Below, one piece after another: positions 17,701 through 26,090 of a stretch of DNA of 64,000 nt. The stretch is from assembly GCF_002834225.1 (NCBI RefSeq), contig NZ_NNSR01000028.1:1-64000 (forward strand), in the 5' to 3' direction. Under the pieces are notes generated by a model. That model worked only from the letters and a program-made list of their open reading frames with translations, had not been told where the DNA came from and made no database searches. A program made the translations under genes and the position numbers. This DNA comes from Ruminococcus bromii (lineage in GTDB: Bacteria; Bacillota; Clostridia; Oscillospirales; Acutalibacteraceae). Numbering within the stretch: the stretch's first letter is position 1; each line of letters begins with the position of its first letter.

Positions 17701-17823
17701 GCGGGCGTCCAATGAACGCCCCCACAGCATAGACTGCATAAACACTTGCAATTTTGCACTCGGGCATAATATGCTGTTTATTATGCAATCTATCTTCACG
17801 AATTGGGAACGGCGGCTCGCCGT
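17701..17823 (+). repeat. Dispersed intergenic repeat, copy 1 (modules B-A)
   Basis: Module B (17701-17722, GCGGGCGTCCAATGAACG) is followed by module A (17759-17823), which starts CTCGGGCATAATATGC and ends ATTGGGAACGGCGGCTCGCC plus GT. Both modules recur at 27395-27483 in the opposite order. Each has hairpin potential (GGGCGT/ACGCCC and CGGCG/CGCCG). Confidence 0.8.
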
Positions 17824-17829
17824 CAATTT

Positions 17830-19212
17830 TTAATTTGCTAAGATTTCCCTTGCAACGAATACACCGCCGGCGCTGGCATGAGAAAGTGAATGTGTAACGC
17901 CGCTGCCGTCACCGATGATATAAAGTCCCTTGTGGGGCGACTCGAGATGCTCGTCAACATCAACTTCCATATTATAGAACTTGACCTCAACACCGTAGAG
18001 AAGTGTGTCATCGTTGGCTGTGCCGGGGGCAATTTTGTCAAGAGCATAAATCATTTCTATGATACCGTCAAGGATTCTCTTTGGAAGCACAAGACTCAAA
18101 TCGCCCGGTGTTGCATCAAGAGTCGGAACAACAAGTCCTTCTTTGATTCTGCTCGGATTGCTTCGGCGACCTCGAATCAAATCACCGAAACGCTGAACAA
18201 TTACACCTCCGCCCAGCATATTGCTAAGACGGGCAATGCTTTCACCATAACCGTTGCTGTCCTTGAAAGGCTCTGAAAAATGCTTGCTGACGAGGAGTGC
18301 AAAGTTTGTGTTCTCTGTCTGCTTTGCCTTGTCCTCATAGCTGTGACCGTTTACTGTGATAATGCCGTTTGTGTTTTCGTTTACAACGCAACCCTTCGGA
18401 TTCATGCAGAATGTACGCACATTGTCCTCGAACTGTTCTGTGCGGTAAACAATCTTGCTTTCGTAAAGTTCGTCTGTGAGATGTGAAAAGATTGCGGCAG
18501 GGAGCTCCACACGAACACCGATGTCAACACGGTTCGACTTTGTGGGAATATTAAGGTTATGACAAACATGTTCCATCCACTTGCTGCCGCTTCTGCCGAC
18601 CGAAACAATGCACTTTTTGCACTCATAATTTTCATCAGCTGTGTCAACAAGGTATCCTTCCTTATCATTGCCGTTCTTGAGTTCAACATTTTCAACAGGT
18701 GTATCAAAGTAGAAATCAACCTTGTTTTCAAGGTAATCATAAAGATTTTTAAGCACAATGTAGTTGATATCCGTACCGAGATGACGGACTGATGCGTCAA
18801 GAAGATTAAGCTTATTCTGTAAGCAAAGCTTCTTAAAGCTTGTGCCTGCTGTGGAATAAAGCTTTGTACCCTCTCCGCCGAACTTCATATTGATTTTGTC
18901 AACATATTCCATAAGCTCAATAGCTTTTTTCTTGCCGATATGTTCGTAGAGCGTGCCTCCGAAATCGTTTGTTATGTTGTACTTGCCGTCCGAAAACGCA
19001 CCCGCACCGCCGAAACCGCTCATAATGGAACAGGTTTTGCATGAAATGCAATTTTTAACTTTGTCACCGTCAATCGGACATTTTCTCTTTTCAAGAAGAT
19101 GACCTTTTTCAAATACGGCAACCTTTATTTCAGAATTGTTTGTTACAAGCTCATATGCAGAAAAAATTCCGCCCGGACCTGCTCCTACAATAATAACATC
19201 GTACTTTTTCAT
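17830..19212 (-). CDS. FAD-dependent dehydrogenase (COG2509-like)
   Basis: 460 residues from the ATG at 19212 (MKKYDVIIVGAGPGGIFSAY). An ATG two codons earlier is too close to the AGGAG ribosome binding site. The N-terminal Rossmann GxGxxG binds FAD. A cysteine cluster (CPIDGDKVKNCISCKTCSIM) and SGFGGAGAFSDGKYN follow, and the C-terminal GDGSGVTHSLSHASAGG closes the FAD site. This is the pattern of COG2509 dehydrogenases, whose substrate is not established. It is a single gene, downstream of a guanine-type purine riboswitch, which is an unusual pairing and hints at a link to purine metabolism. Confidence 0.8.
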   Translation of the reverse strand: MKKYDVIIVGAGPGGIFSAYELVTNNSEIKVAVFEKGHLLEKRKCPIDGDKVKNCISCKTCSIMSGFGGAGAFSDGKYNITNDFGGTLYEHIGKKKAIELMEYVDKINMKFGGEGTKLYSTAGTSFKKLCLQNKLNLLDASVRHLGTDINYIVLKNLYDYLENKVDFYFDTPVENVELKNGNDKEGYLVDTADENYECKKCIVSVGRSGSKWMEHVCHNLNIPTKSNRVDIGVRVELPAAIFSHLTDELYESKIVYRTEQFEDNVRTFCMNPKGCVVNENTNGIITVNGHSYEDKAKQTENTNFALLVSKHFSEPFKDSNGYGESIARLSNMLGGGVIVQRFGDLIRGRRSNPSRIKEGLVVPTLDATPGDLSLVLPKRILDGIIEMIYALDKIAPGTANDDTLLYGVEVKFYNMEVDVDEHLESPHKGLYIIGDGSGVTHSLSHASAGGVFVAREILAN

Positions 19213-19296
19213 TATCATTTTCTCCTTTATTTGTTGTGGGTAACATTTAAGGGCAATAAAAAAACCGCCAAAACATAATACTACGCCCCTTAACGG

Positions 19297-19366
19297 GGAT
19301 TATAGTAAACTGTTTAAGGCAGTTTGTAGAAACACCCGTCCGTATTACGGGCTTATACAATCCAAC
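19297..19366 (-). promoter_or_regulatory. Purine riboswitch, guanine-type
   Basis: The minus strand shows the purine aptamer: P1 arms GGATT / AATCC, the first loop region near TATAAGCCCG, the junction GTTTCTAC, P3 with TGCCTTAAACA, and the closing ACTATAATCC. The residue equivalent to position 74 is C, which in this class specifies guanine or hypoxanthine rather than adenine. GC-rich stem CCCC/GGGG and a T7 tract (about 19257-19264) downstream could form the expression platform, although I could not fix a single terminator fold. Confidence 0.85.
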
Positions 19367-19417
19367 TTCTGCACACGGCAGAAAATTGTTCTGATAAAAG
19401 TCATCAAAACCTTGGTT

Positions 19418-19446
19418 ATTGTAACAAATAACATCACAATTGTCAA
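19418..19446 (-). promoter_or_regulatory. Sigma-A promoter of the riboswitch transcript
   Basis: TTGACA, 17 bp, TACAAT on the minus strand, about 50 bp upstream of the purine aptamer. Confidence 0.7.
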
Positions 19447-19536
19447 CAAAATAACGCAAAAATTTAAAATCTGTTATTTTTCCTTTATCGCATAAAAACT
19501 ACACAATAATTATGCTTGCCGACAAATGCATAAATA

Positions 19537-20211
19537 TTATTCAAGCTTTTCGGCAACCTCGCCAAGACGCTTGTAGATGCTGTTTTCGGGAACATAACCT
19601 CTTACAAACGAAAGCGGATAGATGTTGGTGTTTCTGCCGATTACCGAACCGGGGTTAAGAACGCTGTTGCAGCCTACCTCTACATGGTCACCGAGCATTG
19701 CACCGAACTTTTTAACATTTGTGTCAACCTTTTCGCCATCGCAAAGAACGGTTACAAGGCTCTTGTCACTCTTAAGGTTTGATGTGATTACACCTGCGCC
19801 TGTGTGTGACTTGTAGCCGAGAATACTGTCACCGATGTAGTTATAATGCGGAGTCTGAACACCGTCAAAAAGAATTGAATTTTTAAGCTCTGTTGAGTTG
19901 CCTACAACTGCACCTTTTCCGACAATTGCGTTGCCTCTGATAAAGGCGCACTGTCTGACCTCGGCATCTTCGCAGATAATGAGCGGTCCGCCGAGATATG
20001 CGGAGTCAAAAACCTTTGCACTCTTTGCAACCCACACATTTTCTTCCCTCTGTTCGTAGATTTCGGGATCAAGAGTTTTTCCGAGTTCAATGATAAATTC
20101 GCTTATTTTCGGAAGAGCCTCCCACGGATAATCAACGGTTTCAAGCAAGGGCTTTGCAATAGTCCTGCTGTAATCAAACAAATTTTTTGCCAGTAATTTT
20201 TCGTTTTCCAT
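19537..20211 (-). CDS. Left-handed beta-helix (hexapeptide) nucleotidyltransferase-like protein
   Basis: 224 residues. From about residue 55 on, it is built of hexapeptide turns (VWVAKSAKVFDSAYLGG, AFIRGNAIVGKGAVVGNS, AMLGDHVEVGCNSVLNPGSVIG). This is the C-terminal beta-helix of GlmU/sugar-1-phosphate nucleotidyltransferases without the N-terminal nucleotidyltransferase domain. Clostridial homologues are often labelled UDP-N-acetylglucosamine pyrophosphorylase, but the catalytic pyrophosphorylase domain is absent. Acyltransferase activity on a sugar or amino sugar is the safer inference. Confidence 0.7.
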   Translation of the reverse strand: MENEKLLAKNLFDYSRTIAKPLLETVDYPWEALPKISEFIIELGKTLDPEIYEQREENVWVAKSAKVFDSAYLGGPLIICEDAEVRQCAFIRGNAIVGKGAVVGNSTELKNSILFDGVQTPHYNYIGDSILGYKSHTGAGVITSNLKSDKSLVTVLCDGEKVDTNVKKFGAMLGDHVEVGCNSVLNPGSVIGRNTNIYPLSFVRGYVPENSIYKRLGEVAEKLE

Positions 20212-20262
20212 TTTTAAAATTTACTCCCAATATATATTATTCTTTCAAAGAATTTTACGGTT

Positions 20263-20484
20263 TTATACCTCAACAAAGAACAGCCAGTAACCGCTTGCGT
20301 CCTTTCCTGCAACGAACTCAACTCCTCCGCTTATGTACTTTGAAAATACATAGCTTTTGCCGTTCTGAGGATTTGTCACGGTGGCACAACTGCCCTCGTG
20401 AACCCAACGCTCGTTGAAAACATTTATTCCCTTGATGAGAAATTCTTCTTTTGAGGTTTTGCCGACAAATCTGTAATTTTTCAT
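20263..20484 (-). CDS. Small hypothetical protein, 73 residues
   Basis: Starts at the ATG at 20484 (MKNYRFVGKTSKEEF) with an AAGG ribosome binding site, 4 bp after the PAP2 stop. Compact, beta-rich, aromatic C-terminus (GYWLFFVEV). It is not recognised. The layout suggests cotranscription with the PAP2 phosphatase. Confidence 0.6.
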   Translation of the reverse strand: MKNYRFVGKTSKEEFLIKGINVFNERWVHEGSCATVTNPQNGKSYVFSKYISGGVEFVAGKDASGYWLFFVEV

Positions 20485-20488
20485 AAAA

Positions 20489-21094
20489 TCAGCCTTCTTT
20501 AACCTTTTGCGGTGACAGCCTGTTGTCAAGACCTGTCTTTTTAAACACAAGCACAACGACAACGGCACAAATCACACCGAGTAACATTCCGCAGAGAACA
20601 TCTGACGGATAATGAACATAGTTATAAAGTCTTGAGAACACAATCAAAAGTGCAATCACAAGTGCCGGTATTCCGAACCGTTTGTCCTTGATAAGCATAA
20701 CGGTTGCCGCCGCAAGCGACGAACAGCTGTGTCCCGACGGAAAACTGCTGCCTGACGGAATGGCTATGTTAAGCCCAGAGCCGGGATTCAACTCAGACGG
20801 TCTTGTTGAATAATCGATATTCACCATAAACGGCCGTGGTCGGTTTATAAGATTTTTTATTCCGATTTCGCCGATAAGAAAGCCGATTGCCATTGCAACA
20901 AGCATCATAACTCCCATTGAGCGAGTTTTTTTGAAAATTATAAACACAATGCCGACTGCAATCCAGAAAAGTCCCATTTCACCCATATAGCTGAAAAAAG
21001 CCATAATCGGATCAAGGAAAGAGCATTTAAATGTGTTCTGAATAAATTCAAGAACCGAGGTGTCAAATGATTGAATCATATCAAAGAATGACAT
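20489..21094 (-). CDS. PAP2-family membrane phosphatase
   Basis: 201 residues. Type 2 phosphatidic acid phosphatase fold with its three motifs: INRPRPF (KxxxxxxRP), PSGHS, and SRLYNYVHYPSDVL (SR-x5-H-x3-D). About five transmembrane segments. Members dephosphorylate lipid phosphates or undecaprenyl pyrophosphate on the outer membrane face; the substrate here is not determined. It probably shares a transcript with the small protein downstream. Confidence 0.9.
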   Translation of the reverse strand: MSFFDMIQSFDTSVLEFIQNTFKCSFLDPIMAFFSYMGEMGLFWIAVGIVFIIFKKTRSMGVMMLVAMAIGFLIGEIGIKNLINRPRPFMVNIDYSTRPSELNPGSGLNIAIPSGSSFPSGHSCSSLAAATVMLIKDKRFGIPALVIALLIVFSRLYNYVHYPSDVLCGMLLGVICAVVVVLVFKKTGLDNRLSPQKVKEG

Positions 21095-21160
21095 ATCATT
21101 TTCCTTTCACAATAATTATAACAACCAAAAAACAGAATGTCAAATTAAATAAATTTTAAG

Positions 21161-22411
21161 TTATTCACATTCATATTTTGCAAGTTTAGCATAAAGTGCT
21201 TCGTCAACAACAGCCTCAACCGAAAGTCCTTCGGCAACATATTCTTCATAAATGAGAGTGCCTTTGTTGCGGATTTCATTTGCAAGACCTGCCTGTGCAA
21301 ACGGCAGAAGAATTTTTACTCTTTTCATTCTGACGGGAAGATTGTTCTCAATTGCATTAAGAAGTTCGTCTATGCCCGTGCCGTTCTTTGCACTTATGCG
21401 AACACAGGCTTTAAAGTCCTGTGCAAGCATTGTTTCGTCAAGCAAATCGCACTTGTTGAGAACGGTTATAATCGGTGTGTCACCGCAGCCGAGGGATTCA
21501 AGCAGGTCGGTTGTAACCTGCATATGTGTTCTCGCCTCGTCACTTGATGCGTCGCATACATTTAGAATAATATCCGACTGTGCCGCCTCTTCAAGGGTTG
21601 AGCGGAACGCTTCAACAAGGTGGTGCGGAAGTCTGCGAACAAGTCCTACCGTGTCAATCATCATAACGGTTACACCGCTCGGAAGCTTCAACGCTCTTGA
21701 TGTGGGGTCAAGCGTTGCAAAAAGCTTGTCCTGTGCAAGCACGCCTGCGTCAGTAAGGCAGTTCATAAGAGTTGACTTGCCTGCGTTTGTGTAACCGACA
21801 ATCGCACAGGTTATTACACCGTCCTTTTTTCTGCGTGAACGCAACATTTGACGATGCTTTTCAAGGTCTGAAAGTTCTTCTTTCAGGCTTTCAATTCTTC
21901 TGCGGATGTGTCGTCTGTCGGTTTCAAGCTTTGTTTCACCCGGACCTCTTGTGCCGATACCGCCGCCGAGTCTTGACATTGCGATACCTTTGCCCGTAAG
22001 TCTTGGGAGCATATATTTAAGCTGTGCAAGCTCAACCTGAAGCTTGCCCTCTTTTGACCTTGCTCTCTGGGCAAAAATATCGAGAATAAGCGTTGTTCGG
22101 TCAATTACTCTGACATCTGTTTCAGCCTCGATATTTTTAATCTGTGTCGGAGAAAGCTCGCTGTCGAACACAAGCAAATCTATCTCCTGTGATTCGCAGA
22201 TTTCGGCAATCTCGGCAAGCTTGCCTGTGCCGACAAAAGTACCCTTTTCAATTTTTTGCAGATTCTGCGTTACCGACAAAACGGGATCTGCTCCCGCACT
22301 TTTTACAAGTTCAAAAAGTTCGTCAAGTGACGCCTGTGCGTCATATTCGCCCGTGTCAACACTGACGAGCAATGCACGGGTAATTTTTTCTTCGTTACTT
22401 TTAAGCTCCAT
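21161..22411 (-). CDS. hflX: GTPase HflX
   Basis: 416 residues. Ribosome-associated GTPase that rescues or splits stalled ribosomes under stress. The N-terminal HflX domain has the glycine-rich GGGIGTRGPGETKLETDRR segment and a coiled coil (residues 160-195). The G domain has G1 GYTNAGKST, G3 DTVG and G4 NKCD. Downstream of it come the PAP2 and beta-helix genes on the same strand. Confidence 0.95.
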   Translation of the reverse strand: MELKSNEEKITRALLVSVDTGEYDAQASLDELFELVKSAGADPVLSVTQNLQKIEKGTFVGTGKLAEIAEICESQEIDLLVFDSELSPTQIKNIEAETDVRVIDRTTLILDIFAQRARSKEGKLQVELAQLKYMLPRLTGKGIAMSRLGGGIGTRGPGETKLETDRRHIRRRIESLKEELSDLEKHRQMLRSRRKKDGVITCAIVGYTNAGKSTLMNCLTDAGVLAQDKLFATLDPTSRALKLPSGVTVMMIDTVGLVRRLPHHLVEAFRSTLEEAAQSDIILNVCDASSDEARTHMQVTTDLLESLGCGDTPIITVLNKCDLLDETMLAQDFKACVRISAKNGTGIDELLNAIENNLPVRMKRVKILLPFAQAGLANEIRNKGTLIYEEYVAEGLSVEAVVDEALYAKLAKYECE

Positions 22412-22428
22412 AAAATCCTCACTTGAAG

Positions 22429-23028
22429 TTATTTATTCATACTTTTGTCAAAACAGGTTTTCATATCCTCGTCCGTGATTTTTCGGATAGGCTTGCACGG
22501 ATTCCCCACGGCTACGCAGTCGGACGGAATATCCTTTACAACAACGCTTCCGCCGCCGATTACAACATTACTTCCGATTGTGACTCCCGGCATAACCTGA
22601 ACTCCTCCGCCAATCCACACATTGTCGCCGACGGTAATCGGATAGGCATATTCAAAGCCTGCGTTTCTTCTCGGATAATCAACAGGATGACCTGCCGTGT
22701 AAAATCCGCAGTTTGGTGCAACAAAAACATTGTCGCCGAATTTCACCTTTGCACAGTCGAGAATCACCATATTGTGGTTTGAATAGAAATTCTCACCGAG
22801 TTCGATATTGTAGCCGTAGTCGCACCAGAACGGAGCGGTAATGTAGAAATTTTCCTTTGTACTGCCGACAATTTTCTTTATAAGAATTTTTTGAGTCTCT
22901 TCATCTTCAAACGGAAGATTGTTGTACTCTCTGCAAAGATTTTTAACCGAACAGCGTTCGTTACGAAGCTGTTTCTCACCCATTGCGTTATACATCTGTG
23001 AATTAAGCATTTTTTCTTTTTCAGTCAT
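22429..23028 (-). CDS. Maltose/galactoside-type O-acetyltransferase
   Basis: 199 residues from the ATG at 23028 (MTEKEKMLNSQMYNA) with GGAG ribosome binding site. It has the Mac N-terminal domain, the catalytic loop with FYTAGHPVD (His is the catalytic base) and hexapeptide strands ending GGGSVVVKDIPSDCVAVGNP. The family acetylates hydroxyls of sugars using acetyl-CoA. It lies 18 bp upstream of hflX and may be cotranscribed with it. Confidence 0.9.
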   Translation of the reverse strand: MTEKEKMLNSQMYNAMGEKQLRNERCSVKNLCREYNNLPFEDEETQKILIKKIVGSTKENFYITAPFWCDYGYNIELGENFYSNHNMVILDCAKVKFGDNVFVAPNCGFYTAGHPVDYPRRNAGFEYAYPITVGDNVWIGGGVQVMPGVTIGSNVVIGGGSVVVKDIPSDCVAVGNPCKPIRKITDEDMKTCFDKSMNK

Positions 23029-23284
23029 AGTTTTCTCCGTTAATAAATCACATAACAAAATTTACATAACAATGCTTATTATATTATAATTTCACCTTCA
23101 ATACAAGTAAATTCGAAACAATTTCACTTTTCAGCTGTCAACAAAATCTATATTTTCAGAATCATAGGGAGGATAATGGGACAGCAGGCTTTTGTATAAT
23201 ATAGTTACATTGAAAATATCAATGTAATTTGCAGGAAAACAATGAAATTATTAAATGCAGTTTTGTTTTTGAGGAGGAATTTTT

Positions 23285-23479
23285 ATGGAAAAAAAGAAGA
23301 AAACTTTCACATCAACCGAAGTAAAACGCAGATATAACGAAAAGGTTTACAGCCAGATTTCATTTTCTGCACCGAAAGACCTTGTTGAAGAATTCAGAGA
23401 GATATGCAGAAATATCGGAATTTCACAGGCAAGCGTTTTCAAAAGGTTTATCGCCGATTTTGTTGAAAAGTACAGATAA
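23285..23479 (+). CDS. Small ribbon-helix-helix-like protein
   Basis: 64 residues with a strong GAGGAGG ribosome binding site. The pattern QISFSAPKDLVEEFREICRNIGISQASVFKRFIADFVEKY fits a ribbon-helix-helix DNA-binding fold (one beta strand then two helices), as in Arc/CopG-like repressors. The lysine-rich N-terminus would suit DNA contact. It is monocistronic, with a TATAAT box near 23197 and its own terminator. No toxin partner adjoins it. Confidence 0.6.
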   Translation: MEKKKKTFTSTEVKRRYNEKVYSQISFSAPKDLVEEFREICRNIGISQASVFKRFIADFVEKYR

Positions 23480-23486
23480 TCAAAAA

Positions 23487-23515
23487 GCGGGTGAAGCAAC
23501 ACTTCATCCGCCTTG
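23487..23515. terminator. Bidirectional terminator
   Basis: GCGGGTGAAG / CTTCATCCGC stem with T-rich tracts on both sides; it serves the ribbon-helix-helix gene and the converging acetyltransferase gene. Confidence 0.7.
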
Positions 23516-23528
23516 TTTTGTCAGTTTG

Positions 23529-23945
23529 TTAAAGATTTTTAATCATCTTAATGTGTGGGCAATGCTCATCAAAATAGGTTTCACCCACCGACACATAGCC
23601 CTGCTTTTTATAAAAATTTTCAGCCTGAACCTGAGCCGAAACCGTAACGGCAGTACCGCCGATTTTTTTGATTTCGACCTCGCAGGCTTTCAAAATTTCA
23701 GCTCCGAGATTTTTGCCACGGTACTCTTTTTTTACGGCAACCCGTCCGACAATATATTCGCCCTCGTTTTCTGACAAGAAGAATCTTCCCACAGCAACGG
23801 GATTGTCACCGTCAAACATAACAATGTGCGTTGCAATCTCGTCAATGCTGTCAAATTCATCCTTGAATCCCTGTTCTTCAACAAAAACAAGCGTTCTGAT
23901 TTTGACAGCCTCATCAGGCAATTTGTCAAAACATTTTATCGTCAT
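23529..23945 (-). CDS. GNAT-family N-acetyltransferase (YjcF/ElaA-like)
   Basis: 138 residues. GNAT fold with the acetyl-CoA loop VKKEYRGKNLGAEIL (R/Q-x-x-G-x-G/A type) and the FYKKQGYVSVGETYFDEHCPHIKM ending typical of the YjcF/ElaA group. The N-terminal IRTLVFVEEQGFKDEFD matches too. Substrate unknown; cytoplasmic. Confidence 0.85.
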   Translation of the reverse strand: MTIKCFDKLPDEAVKIRTLVFVEEQGFKDEFDSIDEIATHIVMFDGDNPVAVGRFFLSENEGEYIVGRVAVKKEYRGKNLGAEILKACEVEIKKIGGTAVTVSAQVQAENFYKKQGYVSVGETYFDEHCPHIKMIKNL

Positions 23946-24132
23946 AAGAGCACCTCCGAAAAATCAATATTACCATTATAAATTTCTCCGCACTGAAAGT
24001 CAATAAACGACACGACTCAATTATCTTTATCAACAAAACAATCAGAAAATAATTGTACAGTTTGCTAATATAATTGAAAATTAAAATGCCGTATAATATT
24101 GATATACTTCTATTGATTGTAGGTTGATATGT

Positions 24133-24576
24133 ATGTGGAAAGAACTTCGTACACAGCATGAAATTGACAATTTCATGAAAGAAATTATCGGATTTCACGA
24201 CAGTTGCATAAAAGAAATGAAATATTCAAGCGGGGCATATGTTGATAAAAACCTGTCAATGCTTCCCACAAATACAAAACGAACACTAACTGTTCTTATT
24301 CAGCGACAATTTGATGATATTTCCGCACTTGAACTTGAGTTTTCAGAACTTGAGTATATAAGAATGTACCCTGTAAATCCGGATTTCACCTGTGAAATAT
24401 TGGACGCATCATTTTTCATAAAAGACGGTCTTATTTATTGGTGCGATAACGGTGATGTAAAAGATGATAATATAAACAATTATAAAGGTACAGTTATATG
24501 TTCAAAAAAAGTTCGTTGGAGAAATGCAAGCGAACTTATCGGTGAAAATGAATTTTATAGAAGTACAAATGAATAA
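24133..24576 (+). CDS. Hypothetical protein, about 147 residues
   Basis: Not recognised. Start ATG at 24133 (MWKELRTQHEID) or the in-frame TTG at 24124; neither has a strong ribosome binding site. A TATAAT box lies at 24092. The protein is acidic and soluble, with an IGFHDSCIKEM motif early and a likely beta-sandwich middle (LTVLIQRQFDDISALELEFSEL). Homologues I recall in gut clostridia are unannotated and some sit beside contact-dependent toxin loci, but nothing here supports that. Confidence 0.55.
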   Translation: MWKELRTQHEIDNFMKEIIGFHDSCIKEMKYSSGAYVDKNLSMLPTNTKRTLTVLIQRQFDDISALELEFSELEYIRMYPVNPDFTCEILDASFFIKDGLIYWCDNGDVKDDNINNYKGTVICSKKVRWRNASELIGENEFYRSTNE

Positions 24577-24595
24577 TACCAAATAACAGTTTAAA

Positions 24596-24627
24596 AGCAA
24601 CGAAGTTTCCGCTCCGTTGCTTTTTTG
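24596..24627. terminator. Terminator shared by converging genes
   Basis: AGCAACG / CGTTGCT stem followed by TTTTTT on the plus strand and a shorter T tract on the minus strand. Confidence 0.7.
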
Positions 24628-24849
24628 TCAACCTATAAAATCGGTAAAAGATTTTTGTGCTATATCCGATACGATTCTCTGCATTTCACAACGGGAATTT
24701 GCGTTTCTCGCCCTGTCAATGCATCTGTCACGGTACTTTTTCGGCATACTTGCCAAGGCAAGCATTGCGTCGGAATTTTCACCGAGAGCCATTGTAAATC
24801 CGAGCGGCAAGTCCCATTTTTCACCGAGTTTTTCTGCATTTCTGTTCAC
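24628..24849 (-). CDS. Small conserved clostridial protein, 73 residues
   Basis: I favour the GTG at 24849 (MNRNAEKLGEKW), with AGGGGTG 6 bp upstream; a GTG three codons earlier is the alternative. The pattern LPLGFTMALGENSDAMLALASMP, then EMQRIVSDI resembles a short, unnamed family common in clostridia. Mostly helical, no known function. Confidence 0.55.
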   Translation of the reverse strand: MNRNAEKLGEKWDLPLGFTMALGENSDAMLALASMPKKYRDRCIDRARNANSRCEMQRIVSDIAQKSFTDFIG

Positions 24850-24931
24850 CGTAATCACCCCTGTTTTAGTTTTTGCTCAGGGATTTGAGATACAACAGAA
24901 AATAATCGGAAATCATAAACCGAAAATAAAA

Positions 24932-25264
24932 TTACTTCTGCTCTGCAACAACTGCAAAGAACACAAGGTCAGAGTCGCTGTCATTAATAAGGCTGTGTGT
25001 ATGACCTATCGGGCAATAGTGGCACATGCCTGCCTCAACCCTTTCATACTCGCCGTCCATAAGCACCTTGCCTGTTCCCTCGATGATGTAGAACATTTCG
25101 CAGTTGCCCTCGTGAGTGTGAAGTCCGATTGACGCACCGCTTTCAAGGCGACCGTGCATAATCATATTTCTGTCATCCGTGAATTTCTTTACGGCATACG
25201 ACTTTTCTCCGCCTTTAAAATTCGGCAAAATCTGTTCTTCCATATGTTTAAAATCAATAATCAT
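24932..25264 (-). CDS. Cupin domain protein
   Basis: 110 residues forming a single cupin_2 barrel. Metal ligands of motif 1 appear as GLHTHEGNCEMFYIIEG and motif 2 as CHYCPIGHTHSLIN. Such small cupins act as isomerases, dioxygenases or sugar-binding sensors; this one cannot be assigned. Confidence 0.85.
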   Translation of the reverse strand: MIIDFKHMEEQILPNFKGGEKSYAVKKFTDDRNMIMHGRLESGASIGLHTHEGNCEMFYIIEGTGKVLMDGEYERVEAGMCHYCPIGHTHSLINDSDSDLVFFAVVAEQK

Positions 25265-25294
25265 ATCTCGTGTCCTCCTGATTAAATTGAAATT

Positions 25295-25783
25295 TTAAAG
25301 TTCTTTATAATAAGGACAGATGTCCTCATAGTGACCGTCTTTCATCAAAAAGCCTTTCGGAATAACTCCGAGTTTTACAAAGCCAAGGCTTTCATAAAGT
25401 TTTCTTGCAGGTTTGTTGGTTTTTACAACAGCGTTAAACTGCAAAATTTTGAAACCGTATTTTTTAGCACGCTCAAGGCAATCCGACACAAGCTTTCTGC
25501 CGACACCTTTTCCCCTTGCAGAAGAAGAAACTGCATAGCTTGCGTTGCAGATATGACCGCATCTGCCGATATTATTTGGATGAAGAATATACATTCCGAG
25601 AACTTCACAGTTTTCATCGACTGCAACTGCGCAACAGCTTTGCTCTGCAAAAAACTTTTTACCGCTTTCAAAATCAAGTTCTTCAGTCTGCGGAAAGGCA
25701 ACTCCGTCCCTTACAACTTCATTCCATACGGAAATCATACCCTTAATATCATTTTCCCCGTATTCTCTCACGGTAATACTCAT
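25295..25783 (-). CDS. GNAT-family N-acetyltransferase
   Basis: 162 residues. Clear GNAT motif A, VSSSARGKGVGRKLV, and the terminal ARKLYESLGFVKLGVIPKGF, resembling the phosphinothricin/L-methionine sulfoximine acetyltransferase-like group. GAGGTG ribosome binding site. It lies 30 bp upstream of the cupin gene and may be cotranscribed. The substrate is unknown. Confidence 0.85.
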   Translation of the reverse strand: MSITVREYGENDIKGMISVWNEVVRDGVAFPQTEELDFESGKKFFAEQSCCAVAVDENCEVLGMYILHPNNIGRCGHICNASYAVSSSARGKGVGRKLVSDCLERAKKYGFKILQFNAVVKTNKPARKLYESLGFVKLGVIPKGFLMKDGHYEDICPYYKEL

Positions 25784-25885
25784 TTGCAGTCACCTCGGGT
25801 TAATTTTAGCACTATAAGTTAAAATTTTCAATCCAAACGGCTGAAATATTTACTATTTTTACCTTTTTAAAATTGCAAATTAATC

Positions 25886-25914
25886 TTGAAATTTGTCGAA
25901 AGATACTGTATAAT
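25886..25914 (+). promoter_or_regulatory. Sigma-A promoter of metK
   Basis: TTGAAA, 17 bp, TATAAT, giving a start near 25921, 20 bp before the SAM aptamer. Confidence 0.8.
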
Positions 25915-25940
25915 CTATTTATAGAATTGAATAAGAATGA

Positions 25941-26035
25941 TCTTATCAAGAGTGACTGAGGGGACAGGCCCTATGAAGTCCGGCAACCTGCGTATGCAAG
26001 GTGCCAAATCCTGCGGTATTTACCGAAAGATGAGT
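25941..26035 (+). promoter_or_regulatory. SAM-I riboswitch (S-box)
   Basis: Shows the S-box consensus: TCTTATCAAGAG at the 5' side, GGGACAGGCCC, TGAAGTCCGGCAACC and the closing GAAAGATGAG that pairs with CTTATC. It binds S-adenosylmethionine and turns off metK when SAM is abundant, through the terminator at 26042. Confidence 0.95.
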
Positions 26036-26041
26036 AAACAC

Positions 26042-26075
26042 AGCACCTTTCGGAAGAACGGTGCTTATTTTTTTG
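26042..26075 (+). terminator. SAM riboswitch terminator
   Basis: AGCACC / GGTGCT stem then ATTTTTTT, between aptamer and metK. Its 5' arm follows the P1 3' strand, as expected for SAM-controlled attenuation. Confidence 0.85.
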
Positions 26076-26090
26076 GAAGGAGTTTTCTAA

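Noticed and set aside
20485-20568. Longer start for the 73-residue protein (28 extra residues)
   Set aside because: It would overlap the PAP2 gene and lacks a ribosome binding site, whereas the ATG at 20484 has one.
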